Source: Amycolatopsis nigrescens CSC17Ta-90
Lineage (GTDB): Bacteria > Actinomycetota > Actinomycetes > Mycobacteriales > Pseudonocardiaceae
Assembly (NCBI RefSeq): GCF_000384315.1
Contig: NZ_ARVW01000001.1
Span: forward strand, 3,534,157-3,598,156
Direction: 5' to 3'
DNA length: 64,000 bases
Positions 1-7,753 of this stretch are shown here, piece after piece (positions within the stretch are counted from its first letter, which is position 1; each line of letters begins with the position of its first letter). A program made the position numbers and the translations under genes. Under the pieces are notes generated by a model, which ran no database searches, had not been told where the DNA came from, and worked only from the letters and a program-made list of their open reading frames with translations.

Positions 1-190
1 TGGTGACCAGTCCGGCCTCGCGCAGCACCTTGAGGTGCTGGCTGATCGTCGGCTGGCTGACCCCGAACACCTCGGCGAAGTCGCAGGCGCAGGTCTCCGG
101 TTCCCTGGCCAGCTGCCGCATGATGCCGAGCCGCACCGGGTGACCGAGGGCGCGGAACATCGCCGCGTTCCGGTCCGCTTCGTCGGTCAT
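1..190 (-). CDS. ArsR-family transcriptional regulator, N-terminal part (gene runs off the left edge)
   Basis: The visible 63 residues form the start of a winged helix-turn-helix repressor. Residues 10-28 (AMFRALGHPVRLGIMRQLA) are the typical ArsR opening and residues 44-60 (GVSQPTISQHLKVLREA) are the recognition helix. A C34-x-C36 pair in E-T-C-A-C-D-F sits where metal-sensing ArsR/SmtB proteins hold metal or arsenite, so metal(loid) sensing is possible; in other family members these cysteines are not sensory. The ATG at 190 has no ribosome-binding site, but a TAAACT box lies 7 nt upstream, which suits a leaderless mRNA. A palindromic operator lies just upstream, consistent with autoregulation. 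The C-terminal part and any target gene are outside the window. Confidence 0.88.
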   Translation of the reverse strand, partial: MTDEADRNAAMFRALGHPVRLGIMRQLAREPETCACDFAEVFGVSQPTISQHLKVLREAGLVT

Positions 191-197
191 GCCGTCC

Positions 198-203
198 AGT
201 TTA
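198..203 (-). promoter_or_regulatory. Probable -10 box of the arsR gene
   Basis: TAAACT fits the actinobacterial TANNNT -10 pattern and lies 7 nt before the ATG at 190, so transcription could start at the start codon. Confidence 0.5.
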
Positions 204-230
204 GCAAAGCTATATAGCCGGATGGCTAAA
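200..230. promoter_or_regulatory. Palindromic operator candidate upstream of arsR
   Basis: An AT-rich island in GC-rich DNA. It holds a perfect 10-bp palindrome GCTATATAGC at 209-218 and an outer inverted repeat TTTAGC (200-205) / GCTAAA (225-230). ArsR repressors usually bind AT-rich imperfect palindromes overlapping their own promoter. The last codons of the convergent-side LysR gene overlap this site. Confidence 0.6.
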
Positions 231-1122
231 TCGGATCCCGGTTCGACAGGCGGTGGAAGTACTCGCCCGCGAACTCGGTGAGCCGCTGAGCCGCGACCGA
301 GGAATAGGTGTCCGCGCGCCAGACCAGGGTCAGGCTGCGGTAGCAGTCCGGGGCGTCCAGCCGCATCCAGGAAACCGGGGTGTGCAGGGCGGAGTGGCGG
401 GAAAGCGCGGGCACCAGCCCGACGCCGAGGCCCGCGCCGATCAGGTCTCCGGTGACGCCGGGTTCGTCGCTTTCGCAGGTGTAGTCGGGTTGTAGCCCGG
501 CCGCCGCGAACAGCCGGTCGGCCAGCTCGCGCGGCCAGTAGCCGGGGCGGGTGGTGACGAACGGTTCGCCGGCGAGGTCTTCGGGCCGCACGCGTTCCCG
601 CCCGGCGAGGTGGTGCCCCGGCGGCACCGCGAGCAGCACCTCCTCGCGCAGCAGTTGGCGCGTCCGCAGGTCCGGGCCGGGTAGTGGCTGGGAGGCGAAG
701 CAGAGATCGACCTCGCCGGTGCGCAGCTGTTTCGCCATGGTCGCGGCGGAGGACTGGTAGAGCCGGATGTCGACGCCGGGGTGTTCCGCGCGGAACTCCC
801 GGACCAGCCCGGTGAGCGTGAGCAGGGTTTCCGCGGCGACGGCGATGCTGCCGTGGTCGAGGCCGGCGGCGTCGGCGAGCTCGCGGCGGGCGTCGTCCAG
901 CTCGCGCAGCACCCGCTCGACGCGGCGGAGGAACCCGGCGCCGAACCGGTTGAGCCGCAGCCCGCGGCCGGTCCGGTCGAACAGCGGCACGCCGAGGTCG
1001 GCCTCCAGCCTGGCGATCGCGCGGCTGAGCGAGGGCTGGGCGACGCGCAGCTCGGTCGCGGCCTGGCTGAGGTGCTCGCGGCGGGCGACCGCCTGGAAGT
1101 AGCGGAGCTGCAGCAGGTCCAT
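226..1122 (-). CDS. LysR-family transcriptional regulator
   Basis: A 298-residue protein, normal length for LysR. The N-terminal winged helix is textbook: MDLLQLRYFQAVARREHLSQAA, then QPSLSRAIARLEADLGVPLFDR around residues 29-51. The rest is a periplasmic-binding-protein-like effector domain from about residue 90. The effector is unknown. It is divergent from the small membrane protein and multicopper oxidase starting at 1234, with about 110 bp between them, the usual geometry for a LysR regulator and its target operon; that regulation is inference. The ATG at 1122 has a TAGGCT box 7 nt upstream and no ribosome-binding site, so it is probably leaderless. Confidence 0.93.
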   Translation of the reverse strand: MDLLQLRYFQAVARREHLSQAATELRVAQPSLSRAIARLEADLGVPLFDRTGRGLRLNRFGAGFLRRVERVLRELDDARRELADAAGLDHGSIAVAAETLLTLTGLVREFRAEHPGVDIRLYQSSAATMAKQLRTGEVDLCFASQPLPGPDLRTRQLLREEVLLAVPPGHHLAGRERVRPEDLAGEPFVTTRPGYWPRELADRLFAAAGLQPDYTCESDEPGVTGDLIGAGLGVGLVPALSRHSALHTPVSWMRLDAPDCYRSLTLVWRADTYSSVAAQRLTEFAGEYFHRLSNRDPI

Positions 1123-1129
1123 TTTTCAT

Positions 1130-1135
1130 AGCCTA
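1130..1135 (-). promoter_or_regulatory. Probable -10 box of the lysR gene (leaderless start)
   Basis: TAGGCT on the minus strand, 7 nt before the ATG at 1122. The surrounding AT-rich stretch 1121-1165 separates lysR from the divergent operon and is where a LysR site would be expected. Confidence 0.5.
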
Positions 1136-1233
1136 TACGTCATGATTACATGCTGATTCTGGTCTTGGACAGCATGGATCTCCCGGCCATAACGTCGATC
1201 GCGAATGGCGTGCTGACCAGGAGAGGGTGTGCG

Positions 1234-1644
1234 ATGGCTGGGGCGATCGAGACCGAGGAGGCGCCTCCGCGGGTGCCCGGACGGAGGCTGCTGGGGGTGG
1301 TGCGCGGGTTCATCACGGTGCATGTCGTCGCGATCTTCGCCCAGCCGGTGTTCGCCGGCAGCTACCTGGTCGGCGACTACGACATGCTGGCGCTGCACGC
1401 ACTCGGCGCCGACCTGGTCAGCTACCTCGGGCTGGCGCAGCTGGTGCCGACCGCGCTGCTCTGGCGGCGCGGTGGCCCGCGCTGGCCGTTCTGGGCGAGC
1501 CTGGTGTTGATCCTCGGCGAGACCGGCCAGTACTTCGCCGGCCTCGCCGGTGCGCTGGACCTGCACGTCCCGCTGGGCGTCGCGCTGGTCACCTGCGCGT
1601 CGATCATGCTGTTCGCGATCTGGCGGACCGGAGCACGGCGATGA
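1234..1644 (+). CDS. Small four-helix membrane protein, co-transcribed with multicopper oxidase
   Basis: A 136-residue protein starting MAGAIETEEAPPR, with about four hydrophobic helices (roughly residues 24-48, 52-76, 84-105 and 112-132) and no recognised domain. An upstream in-frame ATG at 1150 exists, but AGGAGAGG at 1218-1225 sits 8 nt before 1234 and the protein looks natural from there. Its TGA overlaps the ATG of the multicopper oxidase gene (ATGA), so the two are translationally coupled. A role in the membrane next to the exported oxidase is plausible but not shown by sequence. Confidence 0.75.
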   Translation: MAGAIETEEAPPRVPGRRLLGVVRGFITVHVVAIFAQPVFAGSYLVGDYDMLALHALGADLVSYLGLAQLVPTALLWRRGGPRWPFWASLVLILGETGQYFAGLAGALDLHVPLGVALVTCASIMLFAIWRTGARR

Positions 1645-3215
1645 GCGGGCTGTCCCGGCGCCGGTTCCTCGGCCTTACCGGCGGCGCGGGCGCACTGGTC
1701 GTCGCCGGGCTCGCCGGGCCACGCCTGTTCAGGTCGGCCGCGGCCACCGGCGAACTGCTCACCAGCGAAGTGCCGCTGCCGGCGCCGTTCGGAGTGCCGC
1801 TGCCGATCCCGGCGGTGCTGACCCCGGTCTCGCGGGACGTGGACGCGGACCGGTACGAAATCGTCCAGCGGCCGGCCACCGCGGAGATACTGCCCGGGCT
1901 GCGCACCCCGATCTGGGGCTACCAGGGCACTTTCCCCGGGCCGACCATCGAGTCGCGCAGCGGTAGGACGGCGATCGTCCGACACCGCAACGAACTCCCG
2001 GTGCCGACCGTGGTCCACCTGCACGGCGGCCGCACCCCACCGGAGTCCGACGGCTACACCACCGACCTGGTGCTGCCAGCCGACGGCTCGTACTCGGTGC
2101 GTTCCCACGGCGGACATTCGGACATGCACGACCCGGACGCGAAGATCACCCATGGCGAGCGGGACTACGTGTACCCGTTGCAGCAGAAGGCATCCGCGCT
2201 CTGGTACCACGATCACCGGATGGACTTCACCGGGCCGGCCGTTTACCGCGGACTGGCCGGTTTCCACCTGGTCCGGGACGAGGAGGAGGACGCGCTGCCG
2301 CTGCCGCACGGCGAGCGGGAGCTGCCGTTGATGATCACCGACCGGGCGTTCGCCGCGGACGGCTCGATGCACTACCCGTCCGTGGACCGGTCGCTGAAGA
2401 CCGTGCCCGGCGTCGAGGAGCCCTACGTCGAAGGGGTGCTCGGCGACGTGATCCTGGTGAACGGTGCGCCGTGGCCGGTGGCCGAGGTGTCCGCGACCAG
2501 GCACCGGCTGCGGGTGCTCAACGCGTCCAACGCCCGCCGCTACGACCTCGCGCTCGACCCGCCACCGCCGGGCGGCCAGGCGTTCACGCAGATCGGCTCG
2601 GACCAGGGCCTGCTGGACGCGCCGCGGGTGCACGAGCACCTGCCGATCGCCCCGGCCGAACGGTACGACCTGGTGGTGGACTTCGGCCGGTACCCGGTCG
2701 GCACCGAGGTCACCCTGGTCAACCGGCTCGGCACCGGATCGACCGCGCAGGTGATGCGGTTCCGCGTCGCCCGCAGCGGCATCGAGGACAGCCACATCCC
2801 GGACCGGCTCGCCGAAATCGAGCCGCTCGACCGGGCGCAGGCGACCGTGACCAGGGAGTTCTCCTTCCGCGGCGGGCAGGTCGACGGCCGGCACGGCTGG
2901 ACCATCGACGGCAAGCCGTACTCGCCGACCCGGATCGACGCCCGGCCACGGCTCGGCGACGTGGAGATCTGGCGTTTCGTGGTGGACCTGCACCATCCGA
3001 TCCACCTGCACCTGGTGAACTTCCTGGTGCTCTCCCGCGGCGGCCGCGAGCCGGGGCCGTTCGACGCCGGCCGCAAGGACACCGTGGACCTGCGCCCCGG
3101 CGAGGCGGTGGAGGTGATCGCCAGGTTCGACGGTTACCGCGGCCGGTACATGTTCCACTGCCACAACGTCGAGCACGAGGACATGGGCATGATGGGCAAC
3201 TTCGAAACGGTCTGA
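1641..3215 (+). CDS. Tat-exported multicopper oxidase (CotA / bilirubin-oxidase type)
   Basis: A 524-residue laccase-like enzyme that would oxidise a phenolic, metal or tetrapyrrole substrate and reduce O2 to water outside the cell. The N-terminus SRRRFLGLTGG is a twin-arginine signal with a hydrophobic stretch to about residue 27. The copper motifs are intact: HLHGG at 126-130, WYHDH at 188-192, HPIHLH near 452-457 and HCHNVEHEDMGMM near 505-517, giving trinuclear and type 1 centres with an apparent axial Met. Spacing resembles CotA-like oxidases rather than two-domain laccases. It overlaps the preceding gene by 4 bp. The substrate cannot be read from sequence; copper or redox response through the divergent LysR protein is inference. 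Confidence 0.92.
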   Translation: MSGLSRRRFLGLTGGAGALVVAGLAGPRLFRSAAATGELLTSEVPLPAPFGVPLPIPAVLTPVSRDVDADRYEIVQRPATAEILPGLRTPIWGYQGTFPGPTIESRSGRTAIVRHRNELPVPTVVHLHGGRTPPESDGYTTDLVLPADGSYSVRSHGGHSDMHDPDAKITHGERDYVYPLQQKASALWYHDHRMDFTGPAVYRGLAGFHLVRDEEEDALPLPHGERELPLMITDRAFAADGSMHYPSVDRSLKTVPGVEEPYVEGVLGDVILVNGAPWPVAEVSATRHRLRVLNASNARRYDLALDPPPPGGQAFTQIGSDQGLLDAPRVHEHLPIAPAERYDLVVDFGRYPVGTEVTLVNRLGTGSTAQVMRFRVARSGIEDSHIPDRLAEIEPLDRAQATVTREFSFRGGQVDGRHGWTIDGKPYSPTRIDARPRLGDVEIWRFVVDLHHPIHLHLVNFLVLSRGGREPGPFDAGRKDTVDLRPGEAVEVIARFDGYRGRYMFHCHNVEHEDMGMMGNFETV

Positions 3216-3252
3216 GCACTGGACCGCTCGAACCACCGAAGGAGAGTGCCGC

Positions 3253-3336
3253 ATGCGACCGGAACCAGGCCAGGTACTGCATTTCTCCGAAGATCCCACG
3301 ATCACACGCTTCGTCGCGGTCGTCTTCACCCACTGA
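3253..3336 (+). pseudogene. 5' remnant of a DUF6886-like gene
   Basis: A 27-codon reading frame, MRPEPGQVLHFSEDPTITRF..., preceded by a strong GAAGGAGAG ribosome-binding site 5 nt before the ATG. The first 20 or so residues match, from memory, the start of DUF6886 proteins (about 180 residues), in which H-x-S-E-D-P is characteristic; after residue 21 the sequence diverges and stops. It faces the shortened YdeI gene, and both have lost their 3' ends, as one deletion across a convergent junction would produce. The family assignment rests on a short match. Confidence 0.55.
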
Positions 3337-3386
3337 CGTCGGCATCCGCCTGGCCGACCGGCGACCAGAGGCGCTGAGCGCGCCAT

Positions 3387-3758
3387 TCAGAGCTGCAGCG
3401 GTGCGGGCCAGCGCCCTGTCCGCTTGGCCAGGTCGATCTGGGCCTGGCCGGCCGGGCGCATGAGGGCCGCGGCGATGAGTTTCTCGGCGCGGGCGCGGTT
3501 GATCTGGCTCCAGTTGCTGCGCGGGCGGCGTGGGGTGAAGCGGAGGTAGAAGCTCTCGGCGTCGCGCTTTCTGGCGTGGCTGTCGATCCAGCCGAAGCAC
3601 AGGGCCTGCTCGACGGCCTCGGGCACCAGGATGCTCGGAGTGGGACTGCGCTTGTGGTAGATGATCAGCCAGATGGCGCGTTGCGAGGCGGCGTGCTCGT
3701 CGAGCCAGGCGCGCCAGTCGGTCGCGGTCCGCGCGTGCAGGTCGGGTTCGCCGTTCAT
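3387..3758 (-). CDS. YdeI/OmpD-associated-like protein, shortened at the C-terminus
   Basis: A 123-residue protein with the N-terminal signature of the YdeI-like family: W16-R-A-W-L-D-E-H, then the V-E-Q-A-L-C-F-G-W-I-D-S block (residues 49-60), F-T-P-R-R-P-R-S-N-W-S-Q-I-N (74-87), and the A-K-R-T-G-R-W segment at the end. Family members normally continue for another 60-70 residues after the G-R-W motif; here the frame stops after PAPLQL. Its ATG overlaps the TGA of the upstream VOC remnant. Function of the family is poorly defined. The protein may be a decaying copy, because both neighbours are also broken. Confidence 0.7.
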   Translation of the reverse strand: MNGEPDLHARTATDWRAWLDEHAASQRAIWLIIYHKRSPTPSILVPEAVEQALCFGWIDSHARKRDAESFYLRFTPRRPRSNWSQINRARAEKLIAAALMRPAGQAQIDLAKRTGRWPAPLQL

Positions 3759-3910
3759 CGCTGCTGCCCCATGATCTCGGCGAACAGCGGGTTGTAGATG
3801 ACGGCGAGGATGTTGCCGAAGGGGTACGGCTCGATGCCCAGCAGTTCGGCGTACCAGCGCTTGGCCGCGTCGAGGTCGTCGGCGAAGACGGTGGCCATTC
3901 CCTGCAGCAT
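3755..3910 (-). pseudogene. Internally deleted VOC (glyoxalase/bleomycin-resistance) family gene
   Basis: A 51-residue frame that joins the two ends of a VOC protein: MLQGMATVFADDLDAAKRWY plus AELLGIEPY is the usual N-terminal strand-helix, followed directly by PFGNILAVIYNPLFAEIMG, the usual C-terminal end of the same family. The middle (normally about 70-80 residues with most metal ligands) is missing in frame. The start at 3910 has AAGGAG 7 nt upstream; an ATG nine codons earlier lacks one. The gene is divergent from the YafY regulator, a common pairing. It is unlikely to be an active enzyme. Confidence 0.72.
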
Positions 3911-3951
3911 TGGGTGCTCCTTGTCGTTGTTGGTCAAGCCAGCATCGCGGT

Positions 3952-3978
3952 CAAAGTGCTCACCAACTGATCACTTTG
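3952..3978. promoter_or_regulatory. Inverted repeat between the VOC remnant and the YafY regulator
   Basis: CAAAGTG (3952-3958) and CACTTTG (3972-3978) form a perfect 7-bp inverted repeat with a 13-nt spacer in the divergent intergenic region. It is a good candidate binding site for the adjacent YafY-type regulator, 19 bp from its start codon. Confidence 0.55.
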
Positions 3979-3996
3979 TTTGACACACTTGTCGAC

Positions 3997-4968
3997 ATGC
4001 GTGCGGATCGACTAGTGGCGGCCCTGCTGGTGCTGCAGTCGCGGGTCCAGGTGACCGCGGCTGAGCTGGCCGAGGAGCTGGAGGTGTCGGTGGCGACCGC
4101 GCGGCGGGACCTGGAGGCGCTGTCGGCGGCGGGCATCCCGGTGTACCCGCAGGCCGGGCGGGGTGGCGGATGGTCGCTGCTGGGTGGGGCCCGGACGGAC
4201 CTGACCGGGCTGAACGCGACCGAGGCGCAGGCGTTGTTCCTGCTGCTCGGGCCGGCGGCGTCGGCGGCACCGGACATCCGCTCGGCGCTGCGCAAGCTGG
4301 TGCGGGCGCTGCCCGGCACGTTCCGCGCGGACGCCGAGGCGGCGAGGGAGGCCGTCGTGGTGGATCCGACGCGGTGGAGCGAGCCGGACCGGGCGCGGCC
4401 GGAGCTGGTCGACGCGCTGCAGGCGGCCGTGATCCGGCGGCGCCGGGTGCGGCTGGAATACGCGAACCGGACGCGGCAGCGCAGCGAGCGGGTGGTGGAC
4501 CCGTGGGGCCTGGTCGACAAGGACGACATCTGGTACCTGGTGGCCGGCACGGAGAAAGGGCAGCGGACGTTCCGGGTGGACCGGATCGTCGACGCGACCG
4601 TGACCGATGAGCCTGCCCGCCGGCCGGCCGATTTCGACCTGTCCCGTGCCTGGGGCGAGGTGGTCGAGCACGTGGAGGCGCAGCGCTCGCTGACCTGGGC
4701 GACCGTGCTGGTCGATGCCGCGCGGGCGTGGGTGCTGAGCGGGCAGTTCGGGCGGCACTGCGAGGTCGAGGCCACGCTCGAGGACGGCCGGGCCCGGGTG
4801 CGGCTCGCCGCGCCGACCCCGCTCATGATCGCCCAGCACCTCGCCGGGTGGGGCGCCGCGATCGAGGTGCTCGACCCGAAGCCGGTGCGCGCCGAGCTGG
4901 CCCGGATCGGGGCCGAGCTCACCGGCCGCTACCCGGACGAGTCCACGGCCGGAACTCCTCCGGGTTGA
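3997..4968 (+). CDS. YafY/DeoR-like transcriptional regulator with WYL domain
   Basis: A 323-residue protein. Residues 1-58 are a DeoR-type helix-turn-helix (MRADRLVAALLVLQSR, then VSVATARRDLEALSAAGIPV) followed by YPQAGRGGGWSLLGG, the YafY hallmark. Residues about 135-210 hold the WYL-type ligand-binding region (RRRVRLEY, WGLVDKDDIWYLVAG, TFRVDRI), in which D-I-W-Y-L is the core motif. Such regulators sense small molecules or nucleic acid and often control a divergent VOC gene; here that target is a remnant, so the regulator may be orphaned. An upstream in-frame ATG at 3910 would add 29 unlikely residues across the operator, so 3997 is preferred. Confidence 0.9.
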   Translation: MRADRLVAALLVLQSRVQVTAAELAEELEVSVATARRDLEALSAAGIPVYPQAGRGGGWSLLGGARTDLTGLNATEAQALFLLLGPAASAAPDIRSALRKLVRALPGTFRADAEAAREAVVVDPTRWSEPDRARPELVDALQAAVIRRRRVRLEYANRTRQRSERVVDPWGLVDKDDIWYLVAGTEKGQRTFRVDRIVDATVTDEPARRPADFDLSRAWGEVVEHVEAQRSLTWATVLVDAARAWVLSGQFGRHCEVEATLEDGRARVRLAAPTPLMIAQHLAGWGAAIEVLDPKPVRAELARIGAELTGRYPDESTAGTPPG

Positions 4969-5013
4969 CGACCGCCCGAACGGCCGACAGCTGAAGTCGC
5001 TACGAAGAACGCC

Positions 5014-6423
5014 TCAGGTCTGCGCCAGGTCGGCGAACCGGCTGTAGTGCAGCTGGTGCGCGACGACCACCGTGCTGGTCGGGCCGGCACGGTGCTTGGC
5101 CAGGATCAGGTCCGCCTCGCCGGCGCGCGGGTCGTCCCGCTCCCAGGCATCCGGCCGGTTGATCAGCAGCACGATGTCCGCGTCCTGCTCCAGCGAACCG
5201 GACTCACGCAGGTCGGAGAGCATCGGGCGCTTGTCCGTCCGCTGTTCCGGACCACGGTTCAGCTGGCTGATCGCGATCACCGGCACCTCGATCTCCTTGG
5301 CCAGCAGCTTGAGCTGCCGGGAGAACTCGGAGACCTCCTGCTGCCGGGACTCGACCCGCTTGCCCGAAGTCATCAGCTGGAGGTAGTCGACCACCACCAG
5401 GCGGAGGTCGTTGCGCTGCTTGAGCCGCCGCGCCTTCGCCCTGATCTCCATCATGGTCATGTTCGGCGAGTCGTCCACGAACAGCGGTGCCTCGGAGATC
5501 TCGCTCATCCGCCTGGCCAGCCTGGTCCAGTCGTCGTCGGTCATCCGGCCACCGCGCATGTCCGCCAGCCGGATCCTGGCTTCGGCGGAGAGCATGCGCA
5601 TCACGATCTCGGTGCGGCTCATTTCCAGCGAGAAGATCACGCTGGTCAGGCCGTGCTTGATGGAGGCGGATCTGGCGAAGTCCAGGCCAAGCGTCGACTT
5701 GCCGACACCCGGTCGGGCGGCCACGATCACCATCTGCCCGGCGTGCAGGCCGTTGGTCACCTCGTCCAGGTCCATGAACCCGGTCGGGATGCCCTGCGCC
5801 GATCCGCCGCGCGAGGCGATCGCGTCGATCTCGTCCATGGTCGGCTGGAGCAGCTCTTCCAGCGCGATGTAGTCCTCGCTGGTGCGGCGCTCGGTGACGT
5901 CGTAGATGGCCGCCTGCGCGCGGTCCACCACCTCGTCGATATTGGCGCCGTCGCTGGCGTTCGCGCCGTAGCCGTACTGCACGATCCGGGTGCCCGCCTC
6001 GACCAGCCGGCGCAGCACGGCCTTCTCCGCGACGATTTCCGCGTAGTAGCCGGCGTTCGCGGCGGTGGGCACGGTGGCGATCAGCGTGTGCAGGTACGGC
6101 GCGCCGCCCACCCGGCCGAGCTCGCCGCGGCGTTCCAGCTCCGCGGACACGGTGATCGGGTCGGCCGGCTCGCCGCGGCCGTAGAGGTCCAGCACGCAGT
6201 CGTAGACCGCCTGGTGCTTCGGCAGGTAGAAGTCGCCCGGCCCGAGCGCCTCGATCACGTCCGCGATGGCGTCCTTGGACAGCAGCATGCCGCCGAGCAC
6301 CGACTGCTCGGCGGCGATGTCCTGTGGCGGTTGGCGGTCGTACTCGCCCGCCCGGGGGCCCGGGTCGCCTGGACCGGGGTCTTCCGGGGGGAACAAGGGA
6401 CTGCGGTCGTCGGTCAGCGCCAC
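5014..6423 (-). CDS. dnaB: Replicative DNA helicase DnaB
   Basis: A 469-residue hexameric 5'-3' helicase that unwinds DNA at the fork. The N-terminal primase-interacting domain (PQDIAAEQSVLGGMLL, near residues 33-48) follows a short Pro/Gly/Asp-rich leader. The RecA-like domain has Walker A ARPGVGKST near 235-243, Walker B LVVVDYLQLM and the SQLNRGPEQR and DLRESGSLEQDAD motifs. It has no intein, unlike DnaB of some mycobacteria. A GTG four codons upstream abuts the AGGAGG sequence, so the GTG at 6423, 11 nt from AGGAGG, is the better start. It follows the rplI operon and the EspG module in the same direction. Confidence 0.98.
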   Translation of the reverse strand: MALTDDRSPLFPPEDPGPGDPGPRAGEYDRQPPQDIAAEQSVLGGMLLSKDAIADVIEALGPGDFYLPKHQAVYDCVLDLYGRGEPADPITVSAELERRGELGRVGGAPYLHTLIATVPTAANAGYYAEIVAEKAVLRRLVEAGTRIVQYGYGANASDGANIDEVVDRAQAAIYDVTERRTSEDYIALEELLQPTMDEIDAIASRGGSAQGIPTGFMDLDEVTNGLHAGQMVIVAARPGVGKSTLGLDFARSASIKHGLTSVIFSLEMSRTEIVMRMLSAEARIRLADMRGGRMTDDDWTRLARRMSEISEAPLFVDDSPNMTMMEIRAKARRLKQRNDLRLVVVDYLQLMTSGKRVESRQQEVSEFSRQLKLLAKEIEVPVIAISQLNRGPEQRTDKRPMLSDLRESGSLEQDADIVLLINRPDAWERDDPRAGEADLILAKHRAGPTSTVVVAHQLHYSRFADLAQT

Positions 6424-6557
6424 CGCCGCGGACACCTCCTCATGATGCGAACACCAGTTCGATTATGCCGGATCTTCGCCCGGCATGCGGTCGTTTCCGG
6501 TCGGCGTTTCGCCGTGAGCCGGCACACCCGCAGGCCTCTGCGGATCCCCGGAACGGA

Positions 6558-6868
6558 CCTGTGGACGGACACGGATCGTCCACACCAGGCGGGACGCTAG
6601 ATCGCCCGGAAGGTGTAGTGCAAACCTGGCTGGGGACCAGCCTGTGCACTACCTGTGGATGAATCGGGACAACTAATCACATGATTCGGATCCCCTGTGT
6701 ACAACCTGGGGACAACAACTGCGAGGCGGGATAAAAAGCCTGGTCAAACCCTGTGAGCAAGCTGGGGACAGATTTGTCAAAACTCGCCCGGCGTGTCGTG
6801 GCGGGGTGCCCGCTCGGCGTGTCGCGCCCCGGCCGGCCGGCTCGGCGGCGAACTGCCTGTGGATGAAT
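6558..6868. promoter_or_regulatory. dnaB upstream region with a cluster of DnaA-box-like repeats
   Basis: The 494-bp gap between dnaB and the EspG gene holds no convincing gene. It is rich in variants of the actinobacterial DnaA box: an inverted pair TGTGGACG (6560-6567) / CGTCCACA (6577-6584), TGTGGATGAAT at both 6654-6664 and 6858-6868, and five CCTGTG cores (6558, 6641, 6652, 6694, 6750, 6856 region). CTGGGGAC recurs at 6629, 6705 and 6762. None is a perfect TTGTCCACA. The cluster could tie dnaB expression to DnaA; that is inference. Confidence 0.4.
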
Positions 6869-6917
6869 GCTACGGAGGGTAGACGCGTCGCTCGCTAGGC
6901 CGTGTGAGTGGACGGCC

Positions 6918-7709
6918 TCAGGACGGTGCGAGCTTGCCCTGCGCGTTCCGTAGCCGGTCGCCGAGTAGCTCGGCGGTGGCCGGGGTGAACACGATGGACG
7001 GCTCGCCGCTGCCCGGAACTTCCTCCATCAGCCAGCGTCCTTCGACGGTGTCGATGAAGTTCAGCGGCCGCTGGATCCGGGTCCTGCCCCCGGCCCGGTC
7101 GCGCGCCGCCACGTACAGGCTGCCGGCGCCGATTCGCTTCGCCCCCATGATCCGCTGGATCCGCTCGCCCGCCGGTTGCCCGGTGGCCTGCGGCGCGCCC
7201 TGCAGGACCGAAAAGCCGTCCTCGGCGGGCCGGGCGCGGCCGGTGGTGAACTCGGTCTTGCCGACGGCGAGCGGCTCGCCGTCACCTGGCCGGCATTTCG
7301 GGAGCTGGTTGAGGAAGCCGCGCAGCAGCTCCTCCGGGCGTTCCGGCGCGACGACCACCACCTCGTCGCCGACCGTGCGCAGCAGCACGAACGCGCCGCC
7401 GCCGGCACTACCGGCGTACACCGTGAAGTTGGCGGGCGCGTCGGGGAATTCGCCTTCGAACCAGCCGTAGTACTCCAGCTCCGGCTTGGCGATCGCTTCG
7501 ACCGTGGCGATGAGGCCGCGGTCCATGCCGCGCGCGGTCAGCAGCCCGTGCTCGGTGAGCACGGCGTTCACCTGCTCGTCGAGCTCGCGGCTCGCCTCGG
7601 CGCTGTACCAGGTTGGCGTGCTCGCCAGCGTGTTGTGCGGTTCGCCGCCCCTGCGCTTGATCAGGTTGAGCAGGGTGGGCGTGGTGAACTTCAACTGCCT
7701 GTCGAGCAC
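6918..7709 (-). CDS. ESX secretion-associated protein EspG family
   Basis: A 263-residue protein of the EspG family, cytosolic chaperones that bind PE/PPE-type substrates and keep them soluble for type VII secretion. Recognisable features are the opening that reads as a strand-helix (LDRQLKFTTPTLLNLIKRRG), the mid-protein E-Y-Y-G-W-F-E-G segment near residue 80, and the C-terminal F-I-D-T-V-E-G-R-W-L-M-E followed by the P-A-T-A-E-L-L-G-D-R-L helix. It starts at GTG 7709, 44 bp after the PPE-like gene, and closes a four-gene block transcribed together, which supports a chaperone-client pair. No ESX ATPase or membrane component lies in the window. Confidence 0.85.
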   Translation of the reverse strand: MLDRQLKFTTPTLLNLIKRRGGEPHNTLASTPTWYSAEASRELDEQVNAVLTEHGLLTARGMDRGLIATVEAIAKPELEYYGWFEGEFPDAPANFTVYAGSAGGGAFVLLRTVGDEVVVVAPERPEELLRGFLNQLPKCRPGDGEPLAVGKTEFTTGRARPAEDGFSVLQGAPQATGQPAGERIQRIMGAKRIGAGSLYVAARDRAGGRTRIQRPLNFIDTVEGRWLMEEVPGSGEPSIVFTPATAELLGDRLRNAQGKLAPS

Positions 7710-7753
7710 GGTGTTCCCTGGGGTTGGTCCGGAGCGGGTTTGCTGGTGACGAT

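Noticed and set aside
1227-1640. A long upstream extension of the multicopper oxidase frame
   Set aside because: The Tat signal begins at ATG 1641 and the extension is an out-of-frame shadow of the small membrane protein.
5014-6423. A possible intein in dnaB
   Set aside because: The helicase motifs follow each other at normal spacing and total length is 469 residues.
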